64,000 nt of DNA. Source: Hyphomicrobiales bacterium. GTDB taxonomy: Bacteria > Pseudomonadota > Alphaproteobacteria > Rhizobiales > Aestuariivirgaceae. The notes below the pieces were generated by a model, which saw only the letters and a program-made list of their open reading frames with translations, had not been told where the DNA came from and did no database searches. The position numbers were made by a program, and so were the translations under genes. Positions 47,900-57,116 of the stretch are shown here, one piece after another. How positions within the stretch are numbered: the stretch's first letter is position 1; every line of letters starts with the position of its first letter. The stretch lies in assembly GCA_016185245.1 (NCBI GenBank), contig JACPNZ010000031.1, positions 62,001-126,000 of the forward strand, in the 5' to 3' direction.

Positions 47900-48219
47900 A
47901 CGACGGGCTCCACATAGACACCGATCCTGCCGCCACAGGCGAGCCCCACTTTCCAGGCGGTCTCGTCGGCCACGCCGAAGTTGAGCAGCTTCGGCTTGCC
48001 CGCGGCGATCACGTCGACGGCCTCGGTGACGACCGCACCCTCGACGCAGCCGCCCGATACCGAGCCGATGAAGTTTCCTTCCTGGTCGATCACCAACTGG
48101 CTGCCGATGGGTTGCGGCGCCGAGCCCCAGGTTTCGACCACCGTGGCGATGGCAATGCGTCGGCCGGCCTTCAGCCACTCGGAAGCCTGTTCGAGTACGG
48201 TGTGATCGGGTGCGGCCAT
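47896..48219 (-). CDS. XdhC/CoxI N-terminal domain protein
   Basis: 107 residues covering only the XdhC_CoxI domain: ASEWLKAGRRIAIATVVETWGSAPQPIGSQLVID and GSVSGGCVEGAVVTEAVDVI, GLACGGRIGVYVEPV. The conserved GGCVE Cys is present. Together with the following 222-residue protein it makes one complete XdhC in two chains; splitting is common in Cox-type clusters. It lies 9 bp downstream of coxE. Confidence 0.9.
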   Translation of the reverse strand: MAAPDHTVLEQASEWLKAGRRIAIATVVETWGSAPQPIGSQLVIDQEGNFIGSVSGGCVEGAVVTEAVDVIAAGKPKLLNFGVADETAWKVGLACGGRIGVYVEPVV

Positions 48220-48228
48220 GGTGACCTC

Positions 48229-49470
48229 CTAATGCAGCGTATTCGTCCGCCACTTGCGCGGATCATGCGCCGGTCCGGCGGCACCGGCAAGCGAGTGGGC
48301 GAGATCGGTAAGGCTCTCGAGCGAGTGTACGGGGCGGAACTCGTCGACATGCGGCATCATGGCGCGAATGCCGCCGGCCAGTGCCTTGAAGCCACCGTAC
48401 CGGAGCAGCGGATTAAGCCAAGTTACGTGCTTGGTCTGGCGTCTGAGCCGCTGCATTTCGTGGGCGAGCAGTTCGGTGTCCTCGCGCTCCAGGCCATCGG
48501 TCATCAACAGCACATGGGCTCCCTGCGTTAGGACCCGCCTGGCCCAGCGGTAGTTGAATTCCTTCAGCGACGAACCGATGCGGGTGCCGCCGGACCAGTC
48601 CTGCACCGCGCCCGAAACCTTTCCCATGGCCTCGTCGATGTCGCGGCGCGAGAGTTCGCGGGTGATGTTGGTGAGCCTCGTTCCGAACAGGAACACGCTG
48701 ACCCGGTCGCGGTCGTTGGTCAGCGCATGAAGAAAATGCAGGAACATGCGGCTGTAGCTGGAGCACGATCCGGAGATATCGCACAGCACCACGAGCGGTG
48801 GCTCGCGGGTGCGCCTTCGGCGGCGTTCGAGATCGATGAAGTGCCCGCCGGCGCGGAGCGAGCCCTTGAGCGTGCGGCGCATGTCGATGGCCGGGCCGTT
48901 ACGGGCTGGTTCGAAGCGGCGGGTCAACATCGTTGGCCGGTTGAGCCTGAGCCTAGCGATCGCCGCCTTCGCCTCGGCCTGTTCGGCCACCGTCATCTGC
49001 TCGAAATCCTTGCGGCGTAGAACTTCGTCGGCGGAGGCGGTGAAGGAAGCATCGATTTCGAGCTCGTCCTTGCCCTGTTCGGCCCTGCTTTGCGCCGGCT
49101 GGTCGAACATCGCCTCGGCGAGTCGGCGGAAACCGGCTTGCTTGGCGCGCTCGTCGGCCTTGCGCGCTATCTGATGAAACATCAGCTGCATCAGCTGTTC
49201 GAGCATCTTGGGCTTCTTCCAGAACACATGGAAAGCCTGGTCGAACAGCTCCTTGTGGTCACGGCGTTTGACGAAAACAGCATGTAGCGTCCAGTAGAAG
49301 TCGTCGCGGGTGTGGAGCGAGCCGGAGAGAGCCGCATCGAGCGCATCGATCACCGCCCCCGGCCCCACCGGCAGGCCGGCCTGGCGCAGTACCCGGGCAA
49401 AATGCATGATATTGTAGGCGAGCCTTCCCGAAGGGGCTTGCGCGTTCTGGTTGCTGGCGAAGGGCTGCAT
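48229..49470 (-). CDS. coxE: VWA-domain protein CoxE
   Basis: 413 residues. N-terminal GRLAYNIMHFARVLRQAGLPVGPG is the CoxE opening. The C-terminal von Willebrand A domain has the MIDAS DxSxS in VVLCDISGSCSSYSRMF, then GGTRIGSSLKEFN and LLMTDGLEREDTE. CoxE works with the MoxR-type ATPase CoxD to insert sulfur and copper in the Oligotropha CO dehydrogenase; in form II systems its exact job is unknown. Confidence 0.93.
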   Translation of the reverse strand: MQPFASNQNAQAPSGRLAYNIMHFARVLRQAGLPVGPGAVIDALDAALSGSLHTRDDFYWTLHAVFVKRRDHKELFDQAFHVFWKKPKMLEQLMQLMFHQIARKADERAKQAGFRRLAEAMFDQPAQSRAEQGKDELEIDASFTASADEVLRRKDFEQMTVAEQAEAKAAIARLRLNRPTMLTRRFEPARNGPAIDMRRTLKGSLRAGGHFIDLERRRRRTREPPLVVLCDISGSCSSYSRMFLHFLHALTNDRDRVSVFLFGTRLTNITRELSRRDIDEAMGKVSGAVQDWSGGTRIGSSLKEFNYRWARRVLTQGAHVLLMTDGLEREDTELLAHEMQRLRRQTKHVTWLNPLLRYGGFKALAGGIRAMMPHVDEFRPVHSLESLTDLAHSLAGAAGPAHDPRKWRTNTLH

Positions 49471-49475
49471 CGGCC

Positions 49476-50396
49476 TTATGTAAGCGCCATTGCCCGGATT
49501 TCATCCTTGATCTGGTCGAGAATGCGCTTGGCTTCGGAACCCTCCATGCGCACGATGTCGTCCTGGTATTTGAGCAGCACGCCAAGGGTGTCATTGACCG
49601 TCTGCGGATCGAGGGTGACGCTGTCGAGCTCGTGCAGGGCCGTCACCCAGTCGAGCGTCTCGGCCACCCCCGGCGACTTGAACAGGTCCTGCCCGCGCAG
49701 GGCCTGGACGAATAGCACCACCTCTTTGGCCAGCGCCGCCGAGGCCTGGGGCCGCCGCGCCTGCACGATCTCCATTTCGCGCTTGGCATCAGGATAGCCC
49801 ACCCAGTGGTAGAGGCAGCGGCGCTTGAGCGCGTCATGCACCTCGCGGGTGCGGTTGGAGGTGATGACGACGATCGGCGGCTCCTCGGCCCGGATGGTGC
49901 CGAGCTCGGGGATGGTCACCTGGAAGTCCGACAGCACTTCGAGAAGAAAGGCCTCGAAGGCCTCGTCAGTGCGGTCGATCTCGTCGATGAGAAGCACCGG
50001 GGCCGCGCCCCTGGGTGCCTCCAGCGCCTGCAAGAGCGCCCGCTTGATAAGAAACTTCTCGGCGAAGATGTCGTGACCCAGTCGTTCCCTGTCAAGCTCG
50101 CCTGAGGCCTCGGCCAGCCTGATCTCGATCATCTGGGCCGAATAGTTCCACTCATAGACGGCGGAGTTGACGTCGAGCCCCTCGTAGCATTGGAGCCGGA
50201 TGAGCTTGCGTCCGAGGCCTTCGGCCAGCACCTTGGCGATCTCGGTCTTGCCCACCCCGGCCTCGCCCTCGAGGAACAGGGGCCGGCCCATGCGAAGTGC
50301 CAGATAGACGACCGTCGCCAGATCGCGGCCGGCGATGTAGCCCGTTTGCCTCAGGAGGCTGACGGTCTGGTCGATTGAGTCCGGTAGCTGGCTCAT
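49476..50396 (-). CDS. coxD: MoxR-family AAA+ ATPase CoxD
   Basis: 306 residues. Walker A LEGEAGVGKTEIAKVLAEGL, Walker B APVLLIDEIDRTDEAFEAFL, sensor VVITSNRTREVHDALKRRCLYHWVGYP, typical of CoxD/MoxR. It is a maturation chaperone for the molybdenum hydroxylase with its partner CoxE, whose start is 5 bp downstream. Confidence 0.94.
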   Translation of the reverse strand: MSQLPDSIDQTVSLLRQTGYIAGRDLATVVYLALRMGRPLFLEGEAGVGKTEIAKVLAEGLGRKLIRLQCYEGLDVNSAVYEWNYSAQMIEIRLAEASGELDRERLGHDIFAEKFLIKRALLQALEAPRGAAPVLLIDEIDRTDEAFEAFLLEVLSDFQVTIPELGTIRAEEPPIVVITSNRTREVHDALKRRCLYHWVGYPDAKREMEIVQARRPQASAALAKEVVLFVQALRGQDLFKSPGVAETLDWVTALHELDSVTLDPQTVNDTLGVLLKYQDDIVRMEGSEAKRILDQIKDEIRAMALT

Positions 50397-50462
50397 GATC
50401 CCTCGAAGAAATTGGCCCGCGAGCTTGCACCCGCGGGCCGTAATAGAGGCGTCTGGCGGATC

Positions 50463-51257
50463 TTACTTCGCCACCTCGACCGCCCGCTTCGCCATGACGC
50501 CGATCAAATGGGCGCGATAGGTGGCGGAGGCGTGCATGTCGGTGTTGAGGGTCTTGGCATCTACCGTGACACCCGCCAGGGCCTTGGCCGAGAAGTCCCT
50601 GGCGAGGGCCGCTTCCATGGCGGGCACGCGAAATACGGCGGGACCAGCACCCGTCACCGCCACCCGCACCGAGCCGTCTTTGAGCTTCGCCACGAACACG
50701 CCGACCATCGCATAACGCGACGCCGGGTTGGGAAACTTGGCGTAGCCCGCCTTGGCCGGCACCGGGAATTCCACCGCCGTCACCACTTCGGCGGGCTTCA
50801 AGGCCGTGGTGAACATGCCGGTAAAGAACTCGCCGGCGGCGAGCTTGCGGTCGCTGGTGTGGATGGTGGCACCGAGGCCCAGGCAGGCAGCGGGATAGTC
50901 GGCCGCCGGGTCGTTGTTGGATATCGAGCCGCCGATGGTGCCGCGGTTTCTGACCGCCGGATCGCCGATGCTCAAAGCCAGCGCCGACAAAGCCGGAACA
51001 ACCTGCCGGATGCCCTTGTCGGTCGCCACATCAACGTGGGTGGTGCCGGCCTTGACCGTGACCGAAGAGCCCGACACCGAGATGCCGGAGTTTTTCAGCC
51101 CGGTCAGGTCGATCACGTCGGAGGGCGCGGCCAGGCCCTGCTTCACCGTCGGCAAAAGCGTCATGCCGCCCGACATGAACTTGCCGTCCTTGGCCTTCTT
51201 CATGGCCGCGACGGCGTCCGCCACCGAGGCGGGACGATGATATGCGAAGTTTTCCAT
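50463..51257 (-). CDS. coxM: FAD-binding medium subunit CoxM
   Basis: 264 residues. The FAD-binding motifs are FMSGGMTLLPTVKQGLAAP and the double-Gly segment RGTIGGSISNNDPAADYPAA, with FFTGMFTTALKPAEVVTAVEFP later. It passes electrons from the Fe-S subunit to the acceptor. It follows coxL, giving the S-L-M order characteristic of form II clusters. Confidence 0.94.
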   Translation of the reverse strand: MENFAYHRPASVADAVAAMKKAKDGKFMSGGMTLLPTVKQGLAAPSDVIDLTGLKNSGISVSGSSVTVKAGTTHVDVATDKGIRQVVPALSALALSIGDPAVRNRGTIGGSISNNDPAADYPAACLGLGATIHTSDRKLAAGEFFTGMFTTALKPAEVVTAVEFPVPAKAGYAKFPNPASRYAMVGVFVAKLKDGSVRVAVTGAGPAVFRVPAMEAALARDFSAKALAGVTVDAKTLNTDMHASATYRAHLIGVMAKRAVEVAK

Positions 51258-51272
51258 GATTTTCCTCCCGCC

Positions 51273-53636
51273 CTATTCGGCAGCCTTCTTCATCGGTTGC
51301 ATGACCTGCCACACGACCTGGGGTGTTGCCGGCATCGGCACATCGCGCACGCCGAGCGCATCGGTGACCGCGTTCATCACCGCAGCCGGCGAGGCGATGG
51401 CGCCGGCTTCGCCGCAGCCCTTCATTCCCAAGGGATTGGACGGGCACGGGGTGCAGATAAAGCCGAGCTTGAACGACGGTACATTGTCGGCCCGCGGCAT
51501 GCAGTAGTCCATGTAGGAGCCGGTCAAGAGCTGGCCCGACTCCTTATCATAGACGCAACCTTCGGTCAGCGCCTGGCCGATGCCCTGGACGATGCCGCCG
51601 TGGACCTGGCCCTCGACGATCATCGGGTTGATGATGTTACCGAAGTCGTCGACCGCCGTGTAACTTGCCACCTCTGTGACGCCGGTGTCGGCATCGATCT
51701 CCACTTCGCAGATGTGGACGCCCGCCGGGAACACGAAGTTCGACGGATCGTGGAAGGCGCTCTCCTTGAGGCCCGGCTCGATCTCGGCAGAGTTGAACTT
51801 GTGGGCCACATAGGCCGCCAGCGCCACTTCGCCGAAGGCCATCTTCTTGTCGGTGCCCTTGACCGTGAAAGTACCGTTCTTGAACTCCACGTCATTGGTC
51901 GAAGCCTCCATCACCGCAGCGGCGACGCGCTTGGCCTTGGCCTCGATCTTGTCGAGGGCCTTGGAAATAGCCGTCATGCCGACGGCACCCGAGCGCGAGC
52001 CATAGGTGCCCATGCCGAACTGCACCTTGTCGGTGTCGCCGTGGACGATCGCAACATTGTCGATGTCGATGCCGAGGCGGTCGGAGACGAGCTGGGCGAA
52101 GGTCGTCTCGTGACCCTGGCCGTGACTGTGGGAACCGGTGAGGACTTCCACCGTGCCCACCGGGTTGACGCGAACTTCGGCCGATTCCCACAAGCCCACA
52201 CCAGCGCCGAGCGAGCCCACCGCCGCCGAAGGCGCGATGCCGCAGGCCTCGATATAAGCCGAGAAACCCACTCCCCGCAGCTTGCCGCGCTTGGCCGATT
52301 CGGCCTTGCGCCCGGGGAAGCCTTTGTAGTCGGCAATCTGTAGGGCCTTGTCGAGGGCCGCCGCGTAGTCGCCCGCGTCGTAGCACATGATGACCGGCGT
52401 CTGGTGCGGGAAGCTCTTGATGAAGTTCTTCCGTCGGAATTCGCCCGGGTCCATCTTCAACTCGCGCGCCGCGGTCTCGACGATGCGCTCGACCACATAG
52501 GTAGCCTCGGGACGGCCGGCACCGCGATAGGCATCGACCGGTGCGGTGTTGGTATAGACCGCATCGACCTCAACATAGATGTTGGGGATCGCATACTGGC
52601 CGGACATCAGCGTACCGTAAAGATAGGTGGGCACGCAGGAGGCGAAAGTCGAGAGATAGCCGCCCATTGCCGCCTTGGTGTTGACGCGAAGCCCGGTGAT
52701 CTTGCCGGTGGCATCGGTGGCGAGCTCGGCGTGGGTCACGTGATCGCGGCCGTGGGCGTCGGCGAGGAAACTTTCGCTCCGCTCGGCCGTCCACTTGATC
52801 GGCCGGCCGCCGATCTTCTTCGAGGCCCAGACGCAGGCCACTTCTTCGGCATAGATGAAGATCTTCGAGCCGAACCCGCCGCCCACATCGGGAGCGATGA
52901 CGCGCAGCTTGTGCTCGGGGGCGAGCCCATGGAAGGCGGAGATCACTAGCCGCGCCACATGCGGGTTCTGGCTGGTAGTATAGAGTGTGAAGTGGTCGGA
53001 GCCCGAGTCATAGGAGCCGATTGCGGCGCGGGGCTCCATGGCGTTTGGGATCAGGCGGTTGTTGACCAGGTCGATCTTGGTCACATGGGCCGCCGCCTTG
53101 AAGGCTGCATCGGTGGCCGCCTGGTCACCCAGCGACCAGTTGAATACGCGATTGTCGGGCGCCACATCGTGGACTTGTGCTTTGGCGGTCATCGCCATTG
53201 CGGCGTCGACATTATGCGGCAGCACGGCATAGGAGACGTCGACCGCCGCCGCTGCGGCCTTGGCCTGCTCCTTGGTGGCAGCCACAACAAAGGCAACATG
53301 GTCGCCGACATAGCGCACCTTGCCCTGGGCCAGCACCGGATGGGGGCCCGCCTTCATCGGCGAGCCGTCCTTGGAATGGATCATCCAGCCGCAGATCAGG
53401 CCGCCGAGCTTGTCGTTGGCGATATCCTCGCCGGTGAAGATGCCGGCGACACCCGGCATTTTCTTCGCTGCCGACGTGTCGATTGACTTGATCGTCGCAT
53501 GGGCGTGCGGGCTTCTGAGGAAATAGCCATAGGTCTGGCCGGGAAGATTGATGTCGTCGGTATAGCGGCCCTTGCCGGTGATGAAGCGGTGGTCCTCCTT
53601 GCGCTTCACGCGCTGGCCGATTCCGGTCTCGCTCAT
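51273..53636 (-). CDS. coxL: Molybdopterin-binding large subunit, form II CoxL type
   Basis: 787 residues of the xanthine dehydrogenase family. N-terminal a/b hammerhead (GIGQRVKRKEDHRFITGKGR; DINLPGQTYGYFLRSPHAHA), molybdopterin-binding domains with GGGFGSKIFIYAEE, and the conserved late Glu in GCGEAGAIASPAAVMNAV. The active-site loop is AYRGAGR (residues about 369-375, 52512-52532), the form II signature, so the form I Cys that binds copper is absent. CO oxidation is therefore not proven; an aldehyde, nicotine-like or xanthine-like substrate is possible. Confidence 0.95.
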   Translation of the reverse strand: MSETGIGQRVKRKEDHRFITGKGRYTDDINLPGQTYGYFLRSPHAHATIKSIDTSAAKKMPGVAGIFTGEDIANDKLGGLICGWMIHSKDGSPMKAGPHPVLAQGKVRYVGDHVAFVVAATKEQAKAAAAAVDVSYAVLPHNVDAAMAMTAKAQVHDVAPDNRVFNWSLGDQAATDAAFKAAAHVTKIDLVNNRLIPNAMEPRAAIGSYDSGSDHFTLYTTSQNPHVARLVISAFHGLAPEHKLRVIAPDVGGGFGSKIFIYAEEVACVWASKKIGGRPIKWTAERSESFLADAHGRDHVTHAELATDATGKITGLRVNTKAAMGGYLSTFASCVPTYLYGTLMSGQYAIPNIYVEVDAVYTNTAPVDAYRGAGRPEATYVVERIVETAARELKMDPGEFRRKNFIKSFPHQTPVIMCYDAGDYAAALDKALQIADYKGFPGRKAESAKRGKLRGVGFSAYIEACGIAPSAAVGSLGAGVGLWESAEVRVNPVGTVEVLTGSHSHGQGHETTFAQLVSDRLGIDIDNVAIVHGDTDKVQFGMGTYGSRSGAVGMTAISKALDKIEAKAKRVAAAVMEASTNDVEFKNGTFTVKGTDKKMAFGEVALAAYVAHKFNSAEIEPGLKESAFHDPSNFVFPAGVHICEVEIDADTGVTEVASYTAVDDFGNIINPMIVEGQVHGGIVQGIGQALTEGCVYDKESGQLLTGSYMDYCMPRADNVPSFKLGFICTPCPSNPLGMKGCGEAGAIASPAAVMNAVTDALGVRDVPMPATPQVVWQVMQPMKKAAE

Positions 53637-53648
53637 GGCTTTCCTCCC

Positions 53649-54113
53649 TTACATCTTGGCGGCGCCGGCCTGAACGGCGGCGACGATGTTTTGGTAGCCG
53701 GTGCAGCGGCAGATATTGCCTTCGAGCTCGTGGCGGATGGTAGCCTCGTCGAGGGTCTTGCCCCTGCGGTTTACCGTGTCGATCGCCGACATGATCATGC
53801 CCGGGGTGCAAAATCCGCATTGTAGACCGTGGTGCTCGCGGAAAGCTTCCTGCATCGGATGCAGGGTGCCATTCCTGGCCAGCCCCTCGATGGTGGTGAC
53901 CGACGCGCCATCGCAGGCGATCGCCAGGGCAGTGCAGGATTTCACCGCCCGGCCATCGACATGGACGACACAGGCGCCGCACTGGCTGGTATCGCAGCCC
54001 ACATGGGTTCCGGTCAGACCGAGATTGCTGCGCAGGAAGTCGACCAGCAGGGTGCGGGCTTCAACCTCGCCCGTCACCACCTGGCCGTTCACTTTCATGG
54101 ATATTGCCGGCAT
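53649..54113 (-). CDS. coxS: [2Fe-2S] small subunit CoxS
   Basis: 154 residues with all eight cluster cysteines: plant-type ferredoxin [10 protein letters not shown] plus SC, and the helical-domain pairs LQCGFCTPG and NICRCTGYQ. First gene of the cluster, 12 bp before coxL. Carries electrons from the Mo centre to CoxM. Confidence 0.95.
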   Translation of the reverse strand: MPAISMKVNGQVVTGEVEARTLLVDFLRSNLGLTGTHVGCDTSQCGACVVHVDGRAVKSCTALAIACDGASVTTIEGLARNGTLHPMQEAFREHHGLQCGFCTPGMIMSAIDTVNRRGKTLDEATIRHELEGNICRCTGYQNIVAAVQAGAAKM

Positions 54114-54136
54114 CGACGTCTCCTCCCAATCGGCCC

Positions 54137-54171
54137 CCGTTCAAACCGGAGTGCCACCGGCATTGAACCGG
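54137..54171. promoter_or_regulatory. Dyad in the coxS leader
   Basis: CCGTTCAAACCGG (54137-54149) and CCGGCATTGAACCGG (54157-54171) form an imperfect inverted repeat 24-58 bp upstream of the coxS start, and ACCGGCATTGAACCGGT is itself a dyad. It could be an operator or an mRNA hairpin. I found no convincing -35/-10 pair in this 235-bp gap. Confidence 0.35.
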
Positions 54172-54348
54172 TATGCTTCTCACCCAGGCGGAAGCTCCAA
54201 AATCTTCCCCAAATGCATACTCATACCGCTTCCTGCCACGGTCAAGTGCAAATGCCGGAGCAAAAAATCGGGTTGCGCCGCACGCCTGAACCCCGTTGGC
54301 AGGTTGACCCGTAGCTTCGGTGATGACAAGAAATCCTTGGTGCATCCA

Positions 54349-54774
54349 ATGCTCGCAAGATTGCTCGCCGCCTTGCTTCTCAGTCTGGTTGTTGTCGGTA
54401 CCGGTGCCAGAGCCGGCAGCGAGACCGACCGGCCGGCCATCGAGGCGGTGATCGCCGCCCAGATCGATGCCTTCCGGGCCGATGACGAAGCAACCGCCTA
54501 TGGCTTTGCCGCGCCCACCATCAAGCAGATATTCCCAACCGCCACGGTGTTCATGGACATGGTGCGGAAGGGCTATCCCCAGGTCTACCGGCCGCGGAGC
54601 TATCGCTTCGGCGCTTTGGTTCAGGACCCCCAGGGCCGTCCGGTGCTGCGCGTCACCATCGTGGGACCGGACGGCAGGACCTACGAGGCCGTTTACACCA
54701 TGGAGCACCAACCCGACGGCACCTGGAAGATCAACGGTTGCACCATCGTGCAGGTGCCGGGTGTGGATGCCTGA
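54349..54774 (+). CDS. DUF4864 exported protein
   Basis: 141 residues with signal peptide MLARLLAALLLSLVVVGTGA. The body, AAQIDAFRADDEATAYGFAAPTIKQIF, then YPQVYRPRSYRFGAL and WKINGCTIVQVPG, fits DUF4864, which resembles NTF2/SnoaL-like folds. Function unknown. Divergent from coxS, followed after 69 bp by the DUF2585 gene. Confidence 0.85.
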   Translation: MLARLLAALLLSLVVVGTGARAGSETDRPAIEAVIAAQIDAFRADDEATAYGFAAPTIKQIFPTATVFMDMVRKGYPQVYRPRSYRFGALVQDPQGRPVLRVTIVGPDGRTYEAVYTMEHQPDGTWKINGCTIVQVPGVDA

Positions 54775-54843
54775 TCAGCCGGATTGCCGGACCATTGGCC
54801 CCCTGTGGCCAGCTCAGCACATGATGTGTCATGGTCCAGTCTT

Positions 54844-55428
54844 ATGATATCCGATTCAGCGCAAGGCCGAAGGATCGACGCCGCTTCCTGGTCGCTGACG
54901 CTCGTCATCATCGCCCTCTCGGCTGTCGTCCTGCTGTTGATGGGCCGCACTGCCATCTGCAAGTGCGGCTATGTGAAGATCTGGGAAAACGAGGTCTTCA
55001 GTTCGGGAAATTCCCAGCATGTTGCCGACTGGTACACTCCGTCACATGTGATTCACGGGTTCCTGTTCTTCGCCGCCACCTGGGTGGTGGCGCGGCATTG
55101 GCCGCTGGGCTTGCGGCTGGTCATTGCTACCTTCCTCGAGGAGGCCTGGGAAATCGTCGAGAACAACCCCTTGATTATCGACCGCTATCGTCAAACCACC
55201 ATCTCGCTCGACTACTATGGCGACAGCGTCATCAACTCGACCTTCGACGTCCTGGCCATGGTGGCGGGCTTCTGGCTCGCCTCGCGCCTGCCGGTCTGGC
55301 TGTCGGTGGTGCTGGGCGTTGGAGCCGAGCTGTTCACCGGCTACATGGTGCGCGACAATCTCACCCTCAACATCATCATGCTGGTGTGGCCGGTCGAGGC
55401 GATCCGCCAGTGGCAGATGGGGGCCTGA
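54844..55428 (+). CDS. DUF2585 (UPF0314) family membrane protein
   Basis: 194 residues. Family marks: [58 protein letters not shown] and [17 protein letters not shown]. About four membrane segments. The ATG at 54844 fits the family start; an upstream ATG at 54784 would add 20 non-conserved residues. Function unknown; alphaproteobacteria-specific as far as I know. Confidence 0.92.
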   Translation: MISDSAQGRRIDAASWSLTLVIIALSAVVLLLMGRTAICKCGYVKIWENEVFSSGNSQHVADWYTPSHVIHGFLFFAATWVVARHWPLGLRLVIATFLEEAWEIVENNPLIIDRYRQTTISLDYYGDSVINSTFDVLAMVAGFWLASRLPVWLSVVLGVGAELFTGYMVRDNLTLNIIMLVWPVEAIRQWQMGA

Positions 55429-55441
55429 GCGGCAGGCCCCC
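55419..55441. terminator. GC-rich hairpin between convergent genes
   Basis: GGGGGCCTG-AGCGG-CAGGCCCCC is a 9-bp perfect stem that includes the DUF2585 stop codon. No T-run follows on either strand, so termination strength is doubtful. Confidence 0.45.
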
Positions 55442-55455
55442 ATGCCGTCACACTG

Positions 55456-56019
55456 TTACTGGCAGGTGACGTATTTGAAGCTGTCGCATTCCGGATCGCT
55501 GCACACCTGGCCGGTCGACAAGATGCGGGTCAAACCGACGTTGACCGCCTCTTCGAAGGCCGTCGCCTTGTCGAAGCCCTTCCACTGGCAATAGGCGTTG
55601 GCAGCACCTTGACCGCAATCGGTGGCCCAGAGGCGGCACCAGTCGAGGCGCATCCCTTTGAATTTGGGCTTGTTGAAGGTCTCCTGGTCCGGGCTGCCGC
55701 CGCCCGCTCCAGTGCAGACGATCTGGGTATAGGCATCGCATTCGGGATCGTCGCAAACCTGGCTGGTTCCAATAAGCCTGGTCGAAATGCCGGGGTTCAC
55801 CCACTCGCTGAAGGACAGGGCCTTGTCAAAGCCGTTGAGCTGGCACCAGGCATCGGCCGGGACCTTGCCGCAGTTGGATCCCCAGGTCATGCACCAGTCG
55901 AGCAGGTGGCCCTTATAGCCGGGATTGGGGAACGCCTGCGTTGCGGCCCCCGCCGGGACCGTCGCAAACAGTGCTGAAATCAGCAATAGCGCAAGGAGTA
56001 ACAATCGCCTCAGGGACAT
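55456..56019 (-). CDS. Secreted Cys-rich protein with a tandem duplicated domain
   Basis: 187 residues: signal peptide (MSLRRLLLLALLLISALFA ... AGA) and two copies of a roughly 70-residue unit. Copy 1 runs NPGYKGHLLDWCMTWGSNCG...CDDPECDAYTQIVC; copy 2 runs KPKFKGMRLDWCRLWATDCG...CSDPECDSFKYVTC. Each has LDWCxxWxxxCG, a W/Y-CQ-x-GFDKA segment and C-x-DPECD-x(8)-C, giving six cysteines per copy at matched spacing. The domain looks like a disulfide-stabilised extracellular module; function unknown. Confidence 0.87.
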   Translation of the reverse strand: MSLRRLLLLALLLISALFATVPAGAATQAFPNPGYKGHLLDWCMTWGSNCGKVPADAWCQLNGFDKALSFSEWVNPGISTRLIGTSQVCDDPECDAYTQIVCTGAGGGSPDQETFNKPKFKGMRLDWCRLWATDCGQGAANAYCQWKGFDKATAFEEAVNVGLTRILSTGQVCSDPECDSFKYVTCQ

Positions 56020-56084
56020 GGGAGTCTCCCAACCAATACTCGCCCACCCTCGATGCGCGAGACTGTGCCTCCCCGTCGTCGCTG

Positions 56085-57029
56085 TCAATAGCGGCCGCGC
56101 CGGAAGGCGCTGGGCGAGATACCGCGCGAGGTGGCGAAGGCGCGCGAGAACTGCGCCAGCGACGAAAAGCCGACGGCGAGCGAGACATCGCGCACGCTCA
56201 ATTGCGAATAGTTGAGAAGTCGTTCGGCCTTCTCGAGTCTCAGTCCGAGATAGAAGCCCATCGGCCGTGCCCCTAGCTTCTCACGGAACAGGCGCTCCAT
56301 CTGGCGCTGCGAAACCCCGCCGATCCTCGCCAAGGCTTCGGCCGACAGCGGCTCCTCGCTCTGCTCCTCCATTGCCGCGATGACGGTGAGCAGCCGCGTG
56401 TCGTCGGTTCCGTAACGGGTGCCGGCCGGAACGCGGGCCGGTTCGCGCCCATCGGAAACGCGGAAATGCAGAAGTTGATCGGCCACCGTCACCGCCAGCG
56501 GTTTGCCGAGGAGCCTGCCGATCCAGTCGAGCATCATGTCGATCGCGGCAGCTCCGCCCGCACAGGTCATGCGGTCGCGGTCGATTACATAGAGCGCCTG
56601 AGTTACCTGCACACTGCCGAAACTTTCGCGAAACCCGGGCAGGCTTTCCCAATGGCAAGTGGCGCGGTATCCGTCGAGGACGCCAGCTGCGGCGAGCAGG
56701 AAAGGCCCGGTGTCGATACCGGTGAGCAGAACCCGCGCCGCGGCGAGTCGTCGGATCGCCATGAGCACGCCGCGACTGCGGCCACGCTCCGGCTCGTAGC
56801 TCGCCGAAACGACCGCCATGGCCGGCGTGCCAATATCCTTGAGGCCGCCCGAGACAGAAACGGGAATGTCATTCGATGCTGAAACTGGCCTGCCATCCAT
56901 GGAAATGAAGCGCCAGGAGAACACCGGTCCGGCAAAGCGATTGGCGATGCGCAACGGTTCGACTGCGCCATAGAGCGCAATCATCGAAAACCGCGGGACC
57001 AACAGGAAGGCGACGTCGTATTTGGCCAT
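56085..57029 (-). CDS. GlxA-family AraC regulator, probable carnitine-catabolism activator (CdhR-like)
   Basis: 314 residues. An N-terminal DJ-1/PfpI-like domain ([46 protein letters not shown]) and a C-terminal AraC double HTH ([42 protein letters not shown]). CdhR of Pseudomonas has this layout and activates carnitine dehydrogenase genes. It is divergent from the carnitine cluster with 87 bp between, so it very likely controls it. Confidence 0.9.
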   Translation of the reverse strand: MAKYDVAFLLVPRFSMIALYGAVEPLRIANRFAGPVFSWRFISMDGRPVSASNDIPVSVSGGLKDIGTPAMAVVSASYEPERGRSRGVLMAIRRLAAARVLLTGIDTGPFLLAAAGVLDGYRATCHWESLPGFRESFGSVQVTQALYVIDRDRMTCAGGAAAIDMMLDWIGRLLGKPLAVTVADQLLHFRVSDGREPARVPAGTRYGTDDTRLLTVIAAMEEQSEEPLSAEALARIGGVSQRQMERLFREKLGARPMGFYLGLRLEKAERLLNYSQLSVRDVSLAVGFSSLAQFSRAFATSRGISPSAFRRGRY

Positions 57030-57116
57030 TGGCGGATTATGAAAAGCAAATGGCGAAAAAAGTCAAATACAACCAGCTGCCTCGCCCTACTCTTCGGCCA
57101 TCAGGAGGAGCAGCCC

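Noticed and set aside
47231-48219. Single frameshifted XdhC gene
   Set aside because: Both halves have complete domains and a coupled TTGA junction; split XdhC pairs are usual in Cox-type clusters. A read check is still listed as a finding.
50412-52343. 643-codon plus-strand open frame
   Set aside because: It is a GC-rich shadow, antisense to coxM and coxL, with no family likeness; the minus-strand genes carry all expected motifs.
51273-53636. Annotation as bona fide CO dehydrogenase
   Set aside because: The loop AYRGAGR lacks the form I Cys; only the family and form II type are supported.
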